64,000 bases of DNA from Selaginella tamariscina (taxonomy: Eukaryota; Streptophyta; Lycopodiopsida; Selaginellales; Selaginellaceae), in assembly GCA_003024785.1 (NCBI GenBank), contig PUQB01000025.1:744001-808000 (forward strand). Reading direction: 5' to 3'. The notes under the pieces are model-generated. The model ran no database searches. It worked only from the letters and a program-made list of their open reading frames with translations, and was not told where the DNA came from. The translations under genes and the position numbers were made by a program. This document shows, piece by piece, positions 1-11,754 of the stretch (within the stretch, counting starts at the first letter, position 1; each line of letters opens with the position of its first letter).

Positions 1-110
1 TGGAAACATCAATAGAAGATGCAGAAGATCTTGAACCATCTCACAAGCGGCTTAGACCTTCTTCGCCTCATTCAGAAGGTAATAGCGAAGAAGAATTGAT
101 AATGAATTGA
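1..110 (+). CDS. 3' end of ParB-like/degenerate methylase-like gene (partial)
   Basis: The reading frame entering the window encodes an acidic, Ser/Glu-rich tail with a basic patch (SHKRLRPSSP, a possible nuclear localisation signal), and stops with TGA at 108-110. It is the same as the C-terminus of the gene at 47498-50602, differing by silent or single changes. The start, the ParB-like region and the methylase-like fold are off the left edge. It is followed after 257 bases by the phosphatase-like gene, in the same order and spacing as in the internal element. It would be the nuclear protein encoded by the element, judged only from its near-identical sister copy. Confidence 0.8.
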   Translation, partial: ETSIEDAEDLEPSHKRLRPSSPHSEGNSEEELIMN

Positions 111-367
111 TAGAGTGATGAATAGTTGTAAATGAGTGTAACATAAGGCATTTTTGTATATTTCTTTTATATTTGTACAGAAAATAAATTCTCAAGGATT
201 AATGAAGCTTTTAGTTCAAACATGGGTCACACATTAACAAGGTAAATAATATACCTTGATAATTTTAAGGTCAGCTAATTATCATTTTGCAGATGTAATG
301 AAATAATTGAGAACATGGATTTTCAGCATTGCCATGAGGTAAGAGAGGGGTTTGGCGACAATTTCTT

Positions 368-1558
368 GTGCCACATGTCAGAATGACAGAGTTCATGCAG
401 GAAATGGATAATAATGCAGCTCAAAACATCGTTACCATGGGGGCCACTTCAGTTTTTGCATCATCATTTTTATTGGCTTCAGTTCCGAAATCAATTTCTT
501 CAGCGCATGCAATATCTGAATCTTGTAAGGATGATGTACAATTAAATGATGAAGGGATAGGCAACGAAATAGTGGCAACGGATAAATGTGAAAGGGAGCA
601 AACAAGTGATTTGCAAAGTATTCAAGAGGCAACGCTATCTCATGTTACTCATGGCCATATTGTGTTGTTGGATGTCAATGGTGTTCTGCTTCATCGACAA
701 AGGCCCGAGGATAGAAAAACAGAAATCAAACAAGGAGATTTCATTCCTTGTCATGGTAAATTTCGATATGATATTATTTTTCGTCCAGGGTTGGATCGTC
801 TCTTTCAAAAGCTTAAGGAGATGGGTGCGCTTGTGGGGATTTGGTCATGCATGCAGATTCATAACTTAACACCGCTGTTGAGTTTACTTAAGAAACATTG
901 TAGTGTTGCAGAAGAGGTGATTCGTAAAGATTGGATTTTTGACCAGCGAATGTGTTATAAACCTCTCGAATTTCACAATATAAGAAAGGAAAGCAAGCCA
1001 TACTTCTTCAAGAATGAAAGAATAATTGGGACTCATGGGGAGATCAGTCGCTTAAGGATAATGAAGAATGCACATATGTTAGTAGTAGACGACTCTCCTC
1101 AGAAGGCTATGCTCAACCAAAACATTGCTTGTATTCATCCAATCACTTTCGATCCATATTCTGATATCGATATCATGGATGAGCTAGTGAACTACTTGGA
1201 TACGTGCCTCAGAAAGAAGAATCTCGAAAATTTTTGTGAGCAGTATCCACCGTATCATACATTTCCTGAAGCTTTTCTTTCTCGTGATATTGAATTTTAT
1301 AAAATGAAGGATAGCAACCGGGCGCTTTATAATATTATTCTTAAGGAACGTCAGTTTTTAGATGAGCCTTTATGCAGACCTTCTCTTATCACATCTTATG
1401 TATTAACAAGGATGGCAACTCCCAATTGCATTCGTGAGAGTGTTAAGTGGTGGCAACAACATCAAGATATTGACCAAAATGATTTGATTAATCCGGAGAG
1501 TGATGATTTAGACAAAATGAAAAGATTTCTTTGTATGATAGAAAGAAAGTATTTATAA
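368..1558 (+). CDS. FCP1/SCP-type HAD-fold phosphatase-like protein, copy 1 (intact)
   Basis: A single uninterrupted frame of 396 residues; Met6 is an equally good start. The FCP1/NIF-type HAD domain runs from about residue 95 to 290. Motif I is LLDVNGVLLHR: the nucleophile Asp is present (residue 102), but the second Asp of the usual DxDGT is Asn (residue 104). Motif II is GIWSC (Ser160), and the distal acidic motif is VVDDSP (Asp241/242). Plant FCP1-domain proteins with D-x-N-G variants are known, so activity is uncertain. The first ~90 residues are low-complexity with no clear targeting signal. The C-terminal ~110 residues are unassigned. It sits in the 3' part of the TIR element, downstream of and co-oriented with the ParB-like gene, and so looks like transposon cargo. 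Unlike its sister at 50859 it carries no frameshift. Confidence 0.8.
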   Translation: MPHVRMTEFMQEMDNNAAQNIVTMGATSVFASSFLLASVPKSISSAHAISESCKDDVQLNDEGIGNEIVATDKCEREQTSDLQSIQEATLSHVTHGHIVLLDVNGVLLHRQRPEDRKTEIKQGDFIPCHGKFRYDIIFRPGLDRLFQKLKEMGALVGIWSCMQIHNLTPLLSLLKKHCSVAEEVIRKDWIFDQRMCYKPLEFHNIRKESKPYFFKNERIIGTHGEISRLRIMKNAHMLVVDDSPQKAMLNQNIACIHPITFDPYSDIDIMDELVNYLDTCLRKKNLENFCEQYPPYHTFPEAFLSRDIEFYKMKDSNRALYNIILKERQFLDEPLCRPSLITSYVLTRMATPNCIRESVKWWQQHQDIDQNDLINPESDDLDKMKRFLCMIERKYL

Positions 1559-1659
1559 AAAAATTAACATGTTGATAAGAAAATGATTTCATTTGTAATT
1601 ATGTTTGATAGTATTTCTTCATTATTGTAAACTATTTTTAGAATAATATGAATATTCTA

Positions 1660-1847
1660 AGATATTTTAGGAATATTCCTTACTAAGTAAGGTTATTGAA
1701 GGATTAATTAATTAATTAATTAATATTTAAGGCTTAATTACATATTAATTAAATGATTAATTAATAATTAAAACTTAAGTATTAATTAGTAATTTATTTT
1801 ATATTCCCATTTTCACGTATCATGCCCACTTTAGTTACAACGTGCAT
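1660..1847. repeat. AT-rich subterminal region and terminal inverted repeat (copy 1)
   Basis: Contains GAATATTC-type palindromes near 1648-1680, runs of TTAATTAA, and the terminal repeat at 1821-1847. Read on the minus strand the terminus is ATGCACGTTGTAACTAAAG followed by TGGGCATG, which matches both ends of the element at 37488-52410. Confidence 0.75.
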
Positions 1848-2052
1848 ATATGCTAGAATAAACAAGGAATATCCGCAAATATACTAGAATAATATGAAGC
1901 CTCCTGAGCCGGAGCCTCCTTTTCACCGAGGCCCGATAGTGAGTTAGTTTGTCGCAGAACAAACAAGAAAGAAAACATCAAGACAACTACTGAATTGAAA
2001 ATGAAGACAAACATTACTTACAATCCATGTCACTCGTGACTTTTCTAGTCTA

Positions 2053-2800
2053 GTGACGTTGTCTAGGAGTCGCAGAGAATTTTGCTTCGTCTGGGATTAT
2101 AGGGTTTTGGGTAGTCTGCCAATGAATGCATGTTTCCCAGTACGGCTCGGCTGGTCAAGGCCTGCACGCAGTCGAGGGACCTGTTTCAGGGCCGCCGGAT
2201 CAGATTCTGGGCACCAATTCAAGCACTACCTTCGTCTCCAATCTCCTGGTAGACACGTACGGCAAATGCGGGAGCCTGGGCGAAGCGCGCGCCGAGTTCC
2301 AGCGGACCGTCAGCCCCAACGTCTTCTCGTGGATCCACAACGACGCTCTCGACGAGGCGAGGTGGCTCCATGCCGCAATGCCGGGCAAGAGCCCGATCTG
2401 CAGCAGTTATACAGGCTCTGTCGCAGTGAGGCCTGCTTGATCAGGTATTAGAACTGTGTGCCTGAGGGTCCCCACAGCGTGATGCATCTGCTGGACAGCC
2501 ATGCTGCAGCCTTGTGCTGACAATGGGGAAGCAGCGCTGGCAAGCCTTGTCTTCTCCAGAATGATACCGCTGCCATGGCTGCCACTGCGCAGACCGGGCG
2601 CATCGAACAAGTCAAGCAGATGTTCGATTCCATGGCCATACGCAACGACGACCCTTGCGTCTGCATATGCCATGGATGGGCAACTGCAGCAAGCTGCCAC
2701 GGCGTTTTGGCTAATGCCGCAGCGCCGCATTGTCGTCTGGAACGCCATGATAGCTGCCTACGGTGAAGTTGGCGACGTAGCTCTATTTGCCATTTATATG
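2053..2800 (+). pseudogene. PPR protein fragment, unit I
   Basis: GC-rich stretch with pieces of a plant pentatricopeptide-repeat protein spread over several frames. Peptides visible include SNLLVDTYGKCGSLGEAR (2240-2300) and, further on, YAMDGQLQQAATAFWLMPQR and VVWNAMIAAYGEVGD (~2660-2780). These fit PLS-type PPR proteins, which normally act in organellar RNA processing and editing. The region holds only about three to five repeats in broken frames and lacks a full reading frame or an E/DYW end, so it is a relic. The GC-rich codons contrast sharply with the AT-rich spacer beginning at 2790. Sister copies lie at 58575-59260 and, as a tail only, at 24397-24540. Confidence 0.8.
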
Positions 2801-3815
2801 AAAATATTTAACATAAAACCTTTACTGTTATACTTGGGTTTCAACGCCCTATGTAGGTTTAAAATTTAAGTAGCTGTTGATACCAAAAGTTGATCGTTAT
2901 ATTTGATACAGTGTATTTAGTTTTAAAACTACATACGATGTATTTAATTCATTATACACTTCATCATGTAAATATTAAATATAAAAACTTTATTATTAGA
3001 ACTGCAAATATTTATATTCTAAAACACAGCAGGAAGTGCCATTGTAGAGAAGGGTACTTTAGATATGTAATATACTTGAATATATAACACGCTTATGTTT
3101 GACTCAGTGTGATAACTGTCAAGTAAAGCTTTAAACATACCTATACCAGATTTTATTATATATCTTCACCGTTTGTGCATAAACGAAATTTTATAAAAAC
3201 CTATAGTAATTTTTAGCAACTAAAAATTGTTAATGCCCTAATTAGGTTACCACGTCAGCTAATATACTTTGGATATGCTGCTAACAAAGACGTTTACCTC
3301 GTTTTTACCTCTTCCTTATGACATGATGTAATACGTTTAGGGCTTATGCATTGTGTACTGATGATAACGTGGCATGCCACCTAAGCATGAGTGCTAGTCA
3401 CTATTTAATTAGTATTAATCTTAAAATGTAAAAAGAGATTAGCCAGATAAATATAGTAATTAACATATTTAAGTTTTCTCTCAAATGTGAGAAAATGTGA
3501 ATGTACATGCATGTGTAGTGTGTGTATCTATGGCATATATTATGGAGATTAAGTGCAAAATCACACATTTTTATTTTTTATTTATATATTTCGCTCAAAT
3601 TGAAAGAGCAGATATATATTTAGAATGTCAGATATTATTCAGCTACAAAACCCTGCTTATATACAGGAGACTTCCTGCCATGTGGCACACATGCAACACG
3701 TGGCGTTGACACATGGGGGCCAGATCACCACCCATGTGTCACTACGCATGTGTGTATATAATAATGCGTATATACAGTATGTTAATAATATACAATATCT
3801 TACATTATCCTCCTT
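2800..3815. other. AT-rich spacer without recognisable genes, unit I
   Basis: Shared with 24540-25660 and 59240-60270. Short open frames here are not conserved between copies. A sub-stretch at 3700-3770 is rich in CACATGTGTCAC-like short palindromes. Nothing functional was identified. Confidence 0.6.
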
Positions 3816-3819
3816 TCTG

Positions 3820-6800
3820 CAGCTGTGTAGATGGTGATGGATCTGATGGTCCTGGATCTGTGTGAGTTGGGCCATCTAAGGTATGACCAAACGTATTCAA
3901 CAAGTCTTGAATGACAAACCGTTTCATTCGAACTACCCATGAGATCCCACCAACTATACTTGATATACCTAAAGACCAACCTTTCAAAGTACTCGGCAGG
4001 GACCAAGCCACTTATGTAATAAACCAGTTACAAGCCCAGGTGCAGTCAGCTTGGGAAACCAATACTAAGTCACCGTCAGCATAGTCTGGTGGAATTTGAT
4101 GTTATGGCATTTGAAGAAGATTGTTGCCGTATTGAGCTCGACCAAGATGTTCAACAGACTCTGCACGCAGAAGAGGCAAGACAACATCCAAATGTCGAGC
4201 CCACATTTTGCATCCTCGGCACGTGGTAGATTCGATAATAATCCCAATTCACTAGGCAACTTAGGATCATATCCATACAATGCCTTGAATGGAGAGATAC
4301 CAATCAAACTTTAAATGCCTGTTACATAAGTAATCTCAAGCATCGCAAGTATCAATCCCAGTCAGTGTGATTGAAGTTTCACATACTTCGAGATCATACC
4401 CTTGAAGGTCTGATTCAATCGCTCTACCAAACCATTAGTTTGTGGATGATATGGAAAGGCAAAGAGTGTTTTACCCCTAACCTCTCACACAACACTCAGA
4501 ATACCTCTACAATGAAAGCAGGGCCATTATTATTTGATAACATCTGCTCTGGACAAGAATGCTGCAAAACCACATTATCGAACAAAAACAAAGCTGTTGA
4601 CATGGCAGTTACATCCGAAAGAGCACCAACCTCCACCTAACGAGTTAAATAATCGGATATGACAATGATGTATTGGTTACCTTGAGAAGAACGTGGAAAA
4701 GGTCCCATTAAATTCACTGTAATTAACTCAAAAGGGCGAGAGACATTGATGGATTCTAACACCCCCCAGGCCCGAGTCATAAAGGAATTTCGGTTTGACA
4801 AATGGGACAGCTTTGAATATACCTGATCACATAACCACGCATGCTGGGCCAATAAAAGGATCTGCGGAGCTTCTCCAACACTCGTTGGTGACCAGGATGA
4901 CCTCCAACAATAGGCGAATCATGATATGCTCGAAGAAGGTGTGGAACATATGTAGAGGGCACAACCAAACGCCATCTGTCTTCTGGATTTGTCCCAATAA
5001 AATATAATAAAACCATCCTGAAGTCAAACTTAGCATGATATTGTCGAAACCGAGGTTCAAAAGAAGAATTTGCAAACGCATCTCGTAATTGCCTCGCGTC
5101 CACAGTTCATGTTTTTGGGCATCCTGCCACTATTCCAAGGATGGTAAGTCGCCATCAAATACCTAAGGGCTTGTATCAAACCGAACGCTGCAGTGACTGC
5201 ATGAACAGGCAAAGTGGAATCAGAAAGGGGTGCTCGAGAAAGTGCATCCGCATCCACATTGTTTGCTCAGGCCTGTGCACCACCTTAAAGTTATATACTT
5301 GGAGACGTAATGCCCATCTAGCTTACACGACCCACTAATTCTTCCGTTTTAATAAGGAGGTGACAGCAGCATGATCACACTCCAAAGTGTTTCACTCCCA
5401 TGTAAGTAAGCATGAAGTCGTTTAAAACCCCAAACAACAACCAGGCATTCTTTTTCAGTAGTGCTCAGCCGACTCGAGTACTCGACTAATGTAAGCCACC
5501 GGGTGTCGAATTGAAGGATCCACAACATCGGTTTGCATCAACACACCACCAATTACCAGCATTAAGGCATCTACTCGTAAAATGAACGGACGAGTAAAAT
5601 CTGGGTATTGAAGCAATGGTGGAGTTGTCAGGAATTCTTTTAACTGGTCAAATGCCTGTTGACACCTGCGAGTCCACCTGAAAGGTACTTGTGGACGAAC
5701 TAACTCCCAAAGAGGGGCAGTTCAATTAGTGAGATGATCGACGAATTAACCCAAAGTACTGTGCACCTTGCTCAAGAAACGCTGGACTTACGGAAATAAG
5801 GGAACTCTCGAACAGCTCGCAAACTTCATTGGATTCACATGTAAACCCTCTCGAGATATACGATAACCCAAGTAAGTGTTGTCGGTCGACCAAACACACA
5901 CTTTTCAAGTTTCAACTTCAAGTCAACTTCTCAAAATCGATTCAAGAACGCTTCGTACATCACAAATGTGATCCTCCCAAGAACCATACCCATGAATGAG
6001 CACATCGTCGATAAAATCGGCAGTGATATCAGGCATATCTGAAAGAAACTCATTCATCATGTGTTGAAAGGTGGCAGGAGCTGAAGTCAATCCACTAAAA
6101 ACTCGTAAAGACCAAATGGTGTCTGGAAGGCCGTTTTTGGAATATCCTCCTCAGCCATAGGAACTTGCCAATATCCTGATGCCAAATCCAACTTAGTAAA
6201 CCATCGACTCTGACCCAAACAATTTAATAGATTGACAGAGTTCGGAAGTGGATAAACATATTTGATGGTAACATCGTTGAGAAGTCGGTAATCCACACAA
6301 AATCGTAAAGATCCATTAAGCTTGGGAACTAAATGAGGTTCACATGCCCATGGACTCCGTGATGGACGACACACTCGCTTACTGATCATATTTGTAACAG
6401 CTGTTTGCATGGCTGAAACTCTTTGGTGACCTGTGTCGAACCGGGACTTTGAAAGGCTTTGCATTGCCAATGGGTATACAGTGTTGAGTCTTCACACATG
6501 CACCTTGGGACAATAAACTTGCATACTGCTGCTTAAGTGTTCGATGCATTGTGCTCGATACTCAGATGATGGATTCGGCATTTGAACCTATTGAGATGAA
6601 CACCACCCCAAGACCGGAATTAAAGGAGTTGTATACGTGATACAAACAGCAACAAGCTTCTCTGGACATAAAGGAACAGACTGCAGAGACACAGACTCCA
6701 AATGTAATACAGGAGGAGAGAGTGAAAAATCACACATATCTTTCGACTACTTCAACCAATCACATCCCAGAATAATGTCAAAGACCTGGGAAGGGACAAC

Positions 6801-6960
6801 CCTAAGAGACCTAGAAGGAAACTTACGATTGTCATCCAAAACTAGCATAGTCGAAGTGTACTATGATATTGCACGAGACTGTCCATTACCATATCAAAAT
6901 GTGCAAGACCTTATATGCACGTCTTAAGGGTCGATGTATACAAGGAAGGAAACCTTCCCA
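3820..6960 (-). mobile_element. Ty3/gypsy retrotransposon fossil, unit I
   Basis: Minus-strand pol remnants in the usual Ty3/gypsy order. Reverse transcriptase lies at about 6470-5990 (peptides such as RFCVDYRLLN and LDLASGYWQVPM), followed by RNase H at about 5650-5250 and an integrase with an H2C2 zinc-binding region at about 5100-4770 (peptides GGHPGHQRVLEKL and CPICQ). The integrase core and C-terminal region continue to about 3820. No LTR pair was found at its edges. It is broken by many interruptions and looks old. The same fossil sits in the same place in units II and III, so it inserted before the segmental duplication. Confidence 0.85.
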
Positions 6961-7128
6961 TAAATGAGCTTGGATATGTGTGAGTAGAGTTTTAACAAGG
7001 TAACGCACGATGCATTCTAGAATAAGGCAAGAGGTGTACGTAGGCGTGTGTGAAGTGGATTAGTAGCAGGAGGTAACACAGGATGTATCTGAGAAGGATG
7101 TATGGAGTAGCTGAAATTCTCAGCGAGC

Positions 7129-7778
7129 ATGAAAGTGTTATGGGATTGGCAAGGTAACACTGTCCTGCTCATGTTGCTCATAGTTTCTTTCATTCATTCA
7201 ACTCCAGCAGCAAAAGAACATGAATACAGACGGGATTTGAATGAGCTCCGTTTGGACAGTACGGATAGGATGAACAGGTTTAGTGGGGATTGGCTTTATA
7301 ACAGAATGAACAGGTTTGTGTTCAATCGTAATGAAGAGCAGACACATGCGAGTTTACAGGGGAAAGTGTTGAATGGTGGTTTAAGTACTGAGAATGGGAC
7401 AGATAGGTGGGACTTGTTGGATAAGAACCGGACGAATAGCGTACATGATTTGGTAAAGGGTCATAGTCTGAAGCAACAGAATATGGAAAGTTACCTGCTT
7501 CATAACTGCTGGAAGTTGTATATATCTTGGACGTCTTATTCCAGGTACGCACGCACACACACACATATAAAATTGTAAAGGTTACATGTGTGTAGACGTG
7601 TGTATGAGTGCGCATCTATATTAGTGTGTGTGCTCCAAGATTGATGTATGTAACTTTTCAGGCAGTGGAAGCTGCATGGTTTGGAAGTTCGCAGCACTCG
7701 GAAGCTACTACAAAATGATGGTGATTTCCAGAATGGGATAAAGAGGCGAGACATACGTCTTGCAATCATCCTAGGTGA

Positions 7779-7818
<40 letters not shown>

Positions 7819-9895
7819 TATCTGTGGCATTTCTATTTGGCATAGATATCTTATGTGACATATATATGCGTTACTTAACTTGACTGCACGTCACACACTA
7901 TATACATCTATAGGAAGATTAATTGCATGAGCATGTAATATATGTATATCATTTTTATATGGATATACGGTATTTATATGATTTGAAATGGCGGCAAATC
8001 ATTTATAGCATACTAGGCATATTCCCATTTTCCTATATCCTTGATATTAATGATGTCTGTGTGTAGTAACGCCTAAAATATACCATGTGTTAGTGCATTA
8101 TATAATCTGTGTTAATTGAACAGGTTGCTTCTCGGCGTTTATTGCACTTTTGATATGCGGACCACTGTGTTGTATTTGTTATGGAGCCAAACGTATAAGG
8201 GATATGCGATCCAAAGCTGCAGCTACACACAGCCTCATGTTTGCTGAACAATGGAGAGCTTATAACTTGTACATGCCATTCAATGAAGAGGAAGAGCTTG
8301 GGCAGCACGCATTGTCCTGGTATGTGTGTGTGTGTTGAAGTTGTCTATATACACGTATATCATCTAACAGTACTTGATATACTAGATTAAATAATATTTA
8401 TTCTTCAAGACAACAATATTAAATTCATACTATTATCCGAAACTTTTTTTTTTTAATTTGAAAGTTGTGAGTAGAGATTGACCTCTGTCTTCTAATTTAA
8501 TTTATACACAAGAGTTGATTTCAATGTATTCTTATATATGCGTCCTCTCCCCCTCTCTCTCTCTCGTGTATGTCTCATACCTACAATTCCTTGTGAAGGT
8601 CCGCGTGGCAGTTTGTTTATAGAGGCATACCAGATGAACTAAACGGATTAAGCACCGCTATATTTCAATCAATTCCTCCAGTTTCAGGGTACACACACTC
8701 AAGATATGCACATATATACATATATTTGTACAATATGTATATACGTATATATATAGATAATATATGACACACAGAATCAGGTTTTAAACATTATAGGTCC
8801 ATTGCAGATGTTTGAGCGGTAACGGGCAGCCTCTTCAGCAGATAAGATTGAACCCAGGTATTTCAATGCTAGTCCTTATGTCAAAACTATGTATGGATCT
8901 ATGTGTATGTACATATAGTTTAATAATGTATGCAGGCTGTGCTCGTCTAAGAAGAACCCAGTCACTTCAATGCTTGCTTCCGTTATCTCCCAGTTGTCAT
9001 CCCCCAAATTGTCTTCCCAATGTTAACTATTTCGAAGTCGCTATTCTCAGCTTCTCTAGGAATGGTAAAAACGAGAGAACTTCAGGCTGTATAAGGCAAA
9101 CAAGTTCTATAAAATACACTGTATATATTACTTATTAGTGATAATAATTTTGATTAATTAGTGTTAACTGTGTACAGTGGACGAGTTGGTATTGGACTAG
9201 CAGCAAGGCCTGCTCCTCCATTTCGTCTTCCAGGTCTTGACATGGTTTCTTTGGGATTTCATTCCAATGGGTGTGTATACATCAATTATCCTCATGATGG
9301 TATTGTCATGAGTAGGAGATGGAACTACGTTGGAGTTACTGTTGGTTGTGGGTACGACTTGGATAGGTACTGTATATAAACATATTGTGTGTGTGTGTGT
9401 GTACATATACATATATGAATGTCAAGTAAATGTATCTGTTTTAGGGGGTGGTGTTTTTCACACTTAATGGTGGACAGCCGGTAATGACCGACTTTGCGTA
9501 CCGAGCAGATGGTTCTATGCCCTCCACAATCCCACATTTGTTTCCAGTTGTTGGAGCAGATTGTGACATTACTATCGTTGCAAACCTCGGACAGGTACAG
9601 TGTATAATGCATATGTATGTAGAATCACACACTTATATATAAGTATGTTATATTTATAAATACAGTTATATATAGAAATGTGTCTACATCATAATGAATT
9701 TTGTACAGACGGAGTTTTTGTATGGGCCAGCGAATGCAAGAAGATGTTATGCGGAGTTTAGTGAAAACCAGCAGGAGTTTAGCGGGGGACAAGTTTTGCC
9801 GGATGCAAGGGACAGGATAGTGTTGTTGTCGGAATTGGTGGGGACAGTGATAGCGGTGGTCCAACGGCTGAGATGGAAGATGCGGAATCGAGGTA
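7129..9895 (+). CDS. SPRY-domain membrane protein gene, unit I (multi-exon, probably decaying)
   Basis: Exon 1 (7129-7544) opens with a likely signal peptide (hydrophobic core VLLMLLIVSFI, cleavage near STPAAK), then a Lys/Asn-rich ectodomain. Exon 2 (~7663-7773) and exon 3 (~8126-8320) encode a transmembrane segment around LAIILGCFSAFIALLICG followed by Cys-rich and basic residues (KRIRDMRSK). Later exons (~8600-8690, 8809-8855, 8937-9064, 9178-9366, 9445-9595, 9709 on) encode the SPRY domain: YFEVAILSFSRN, GRVGIGLAARP, GFHSNG, VFFTLNGGQ and DITIVANLGQ. Most junctions have GT/AG signals; the one near 9064/9178 could not be phased. SPRY domains bind proteins; a plasma-membrane or endomembrane role is inferred. 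A one-base deletion relative to unit II near 9808 disturbs the last exon. Confidence 0.7.
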
Positions 9896-9959
9896 TACTT
9901 TTCTGCTTCTGAGGAAACTCAGCAGAGTTTTAGTATGTTATAGTTTTTTATGTGTTTGG

Positions 9960-10485
9960 CAGGAAGTGCCATTGCATAGAAGGGTACTTTTGCGAACGTA
10001 GAGATGTAACATATTAACGTGTTTATGCTTTTGTATAAGTATATGATATAAAGTTAACCATATGTGATTAAGTCTTTATAAATATTTAAACTTAGTCTCA
10101 CTAAATCCTAAATTGTCTGATGTATATATAATATAACTATATAATATGATAATAAACACTTGCCACGAATATTCATATTATCGATTGTTTCTTTCCTTAT
10201 TTAATAGACACTTGGAAGATAAACGTATTCATATGTTCACTATACCGATTATTGATATCACTAACCGTGTGTGTGTGTGTGTGTGTGTCTTGATATATAA
10301 TTGATGTATATATGTGTGTGTGTGTGTGATCCATAATTGCATAATATAATATGTGTATATGTGTGAGAGAATGTATACGTATTAATGACTAGGTGTATGT
10401 AGGTAGTAGAATTTAAATAATAAATGGGACAGAGAAGAAAGGTATACATATATGCACATATTAATGTGCGTGTGTATTGATATTT
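9960..10485. other. AT-rich spacer with GT/CA microsatellites, unit I
   Basis: Holds (GT)n at about 10267-10288 and 10310-10328, and no gene. The same spacer occurs at 31760-32235. Short open frames across the CA repeats are not believable as genes. Confidence 0.6.
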
Positions 10486-11590
10486 TTATTATCGTTAACT
10501 GTCATTCTTAAAATTTGAAGATAAATTTTTTATAAGTACTATTGAAGTTAAGAGGCATGATTTCATATGCAATATTTAATAAGCTGAATATGCATTACAT
10601 ATAGATGTTTGAATATAAAGAGGTTATTAAAAAAGAAAGAGTTATATCTGTTTATGTATATAAGATGATTAATAAATTGTGGGAAAACAAAATATAAAAA
10701 AAATAAAAAAAAAAACACAAAATAAACATAATCAGTAACACATGCATAATTTTAAAACATTTTTGAACATACAGTAATGTTTATGTGATACTATGAGGTT
10801 AAAATTAAATTTAATCCCTAAAACTCAACTTCATTAAGTAAACTTCATCAACATACAGTAGATACTATGAGGTTAAAATTAAATTTAATCCCTAAAACTC
10901 AATTTCATTAATTAAAATATTCAAGCTGGTCAAATGAGTAATGCTGACAAATTTCACAGTAAGTAAACGTCATGTCCATGAAAAGGGACCCATTCTCTTC
11001 ATTGCCTCCTTCTTCATCACTAGAGCTCTCTAAAAGATCATGAACTTGGACCTATAATGCATGTACCATTCTTCTGAACAAGTTGAACATAAAAAAGCAC
11101 GAACCTCGTTCAGCTAGTGGCAGTATCGGTAAGGTGCTTATCCACATGTCATTGGTCGTTCCAATGGCTTCAGCATAAGCCCGGAGTTGCCGCGCAGAAC
11201 GAAGCCGTACAGTTGAAGGAGGTTCATCTCGGACAGTGGCTCGGCATGTTCTAAAAAAAAGAGACATTGCAGAACACGGTCCCTCCCATAGAACATGTAT
11301 AAAAAATAAAAGAAAATTCACATTTACTTTAATTCTCATAAGTTTCTTTCCTATAACATACACTAAAAACCCATTCATAAATGCATTTAAATAAAAAAAT
11401 ATGTTAATTCAAAAATGCATTAATCCTAAACGGCATTACATTTTAATTTTCTAATTTTTAATAAAGATTTTAGTTTTTTTTATAATTTATTTTATTAAAT
11501 TTTCTCCATATCATAACACTCAGTATCTTAAATCCCTCTTAAATAATATTGGAATAAAAGGGAGCGTATTCTACAAAAAAAATTCTGCAT
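10486..11590. other. 1.1-kb segment unique to unit I
   Basis: In unit II the sequence jumps directly from the match of 10485 to the match of 11591 (at ~32235), so this block was inserted here or lost there. It holds a direct repeat of about 60 bases (tactatgaggttaaaatta..., near 10790 and 10862). On the minus strand at 11378-10930 there is an exon-like stretch with peptides CRATVRDEPPSTVRLRSAR and MFNLFRRMVHAL, ending in an acidic run (SSSDEEGG). I do not recognise the family. GC content rises in that stretch, which supports former coding. Confidence 0.5.
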
Positions 11591-11754
11591 ACGGCTTAGG
11601 AGTACCAATGGAGTTGCCAAGACGCCAATAGAAACAAATAGGTTGCCTCTTCCAGCAAACCAGACCTTTACACACCACTAGAAATTTTCAGCGCTTTTTG
11701 ACTCGGTTCGGGTTTGACCACGTGCTTTGGTCATGCTTCGGCGATTTGTGATCT

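Larger units (their letters stand above)
1..1847 (+). mobile_element. 3' end of a second copy of the large TTAA/TIR element
   Basis: This stretch matches 50494-52410 almost base for base: the tail of the ParB/methylase-like gene, the whole phosphatase-like gene and the AT-rich subterminal region. It ends in the same terminal inverted repeat (1821-1847, catgcccact...cgtgcat on the plus strand). The left part of this copy lies outside the window. The base-level similarity to the internal element is high, apart from a few substitutions and indels, so the two insertions are recent relative to each other or were copied together. The flank after 1847 (atatgctagaat) does not begin with TTAA, so the target duplication is not confirmed for this copy. 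Confidence 0.85.

Noticed and set aside
2053-2451. A complete PPR gene
   Set aside because: Repeat peptides are split among frames, only a few repeats are present, and sister copies share the truncation.
9197-9412. Minus-strand open frames opposite the SPRY exons
   Set aside because: They are shadows of conserved plus-strand exons with splice signals.
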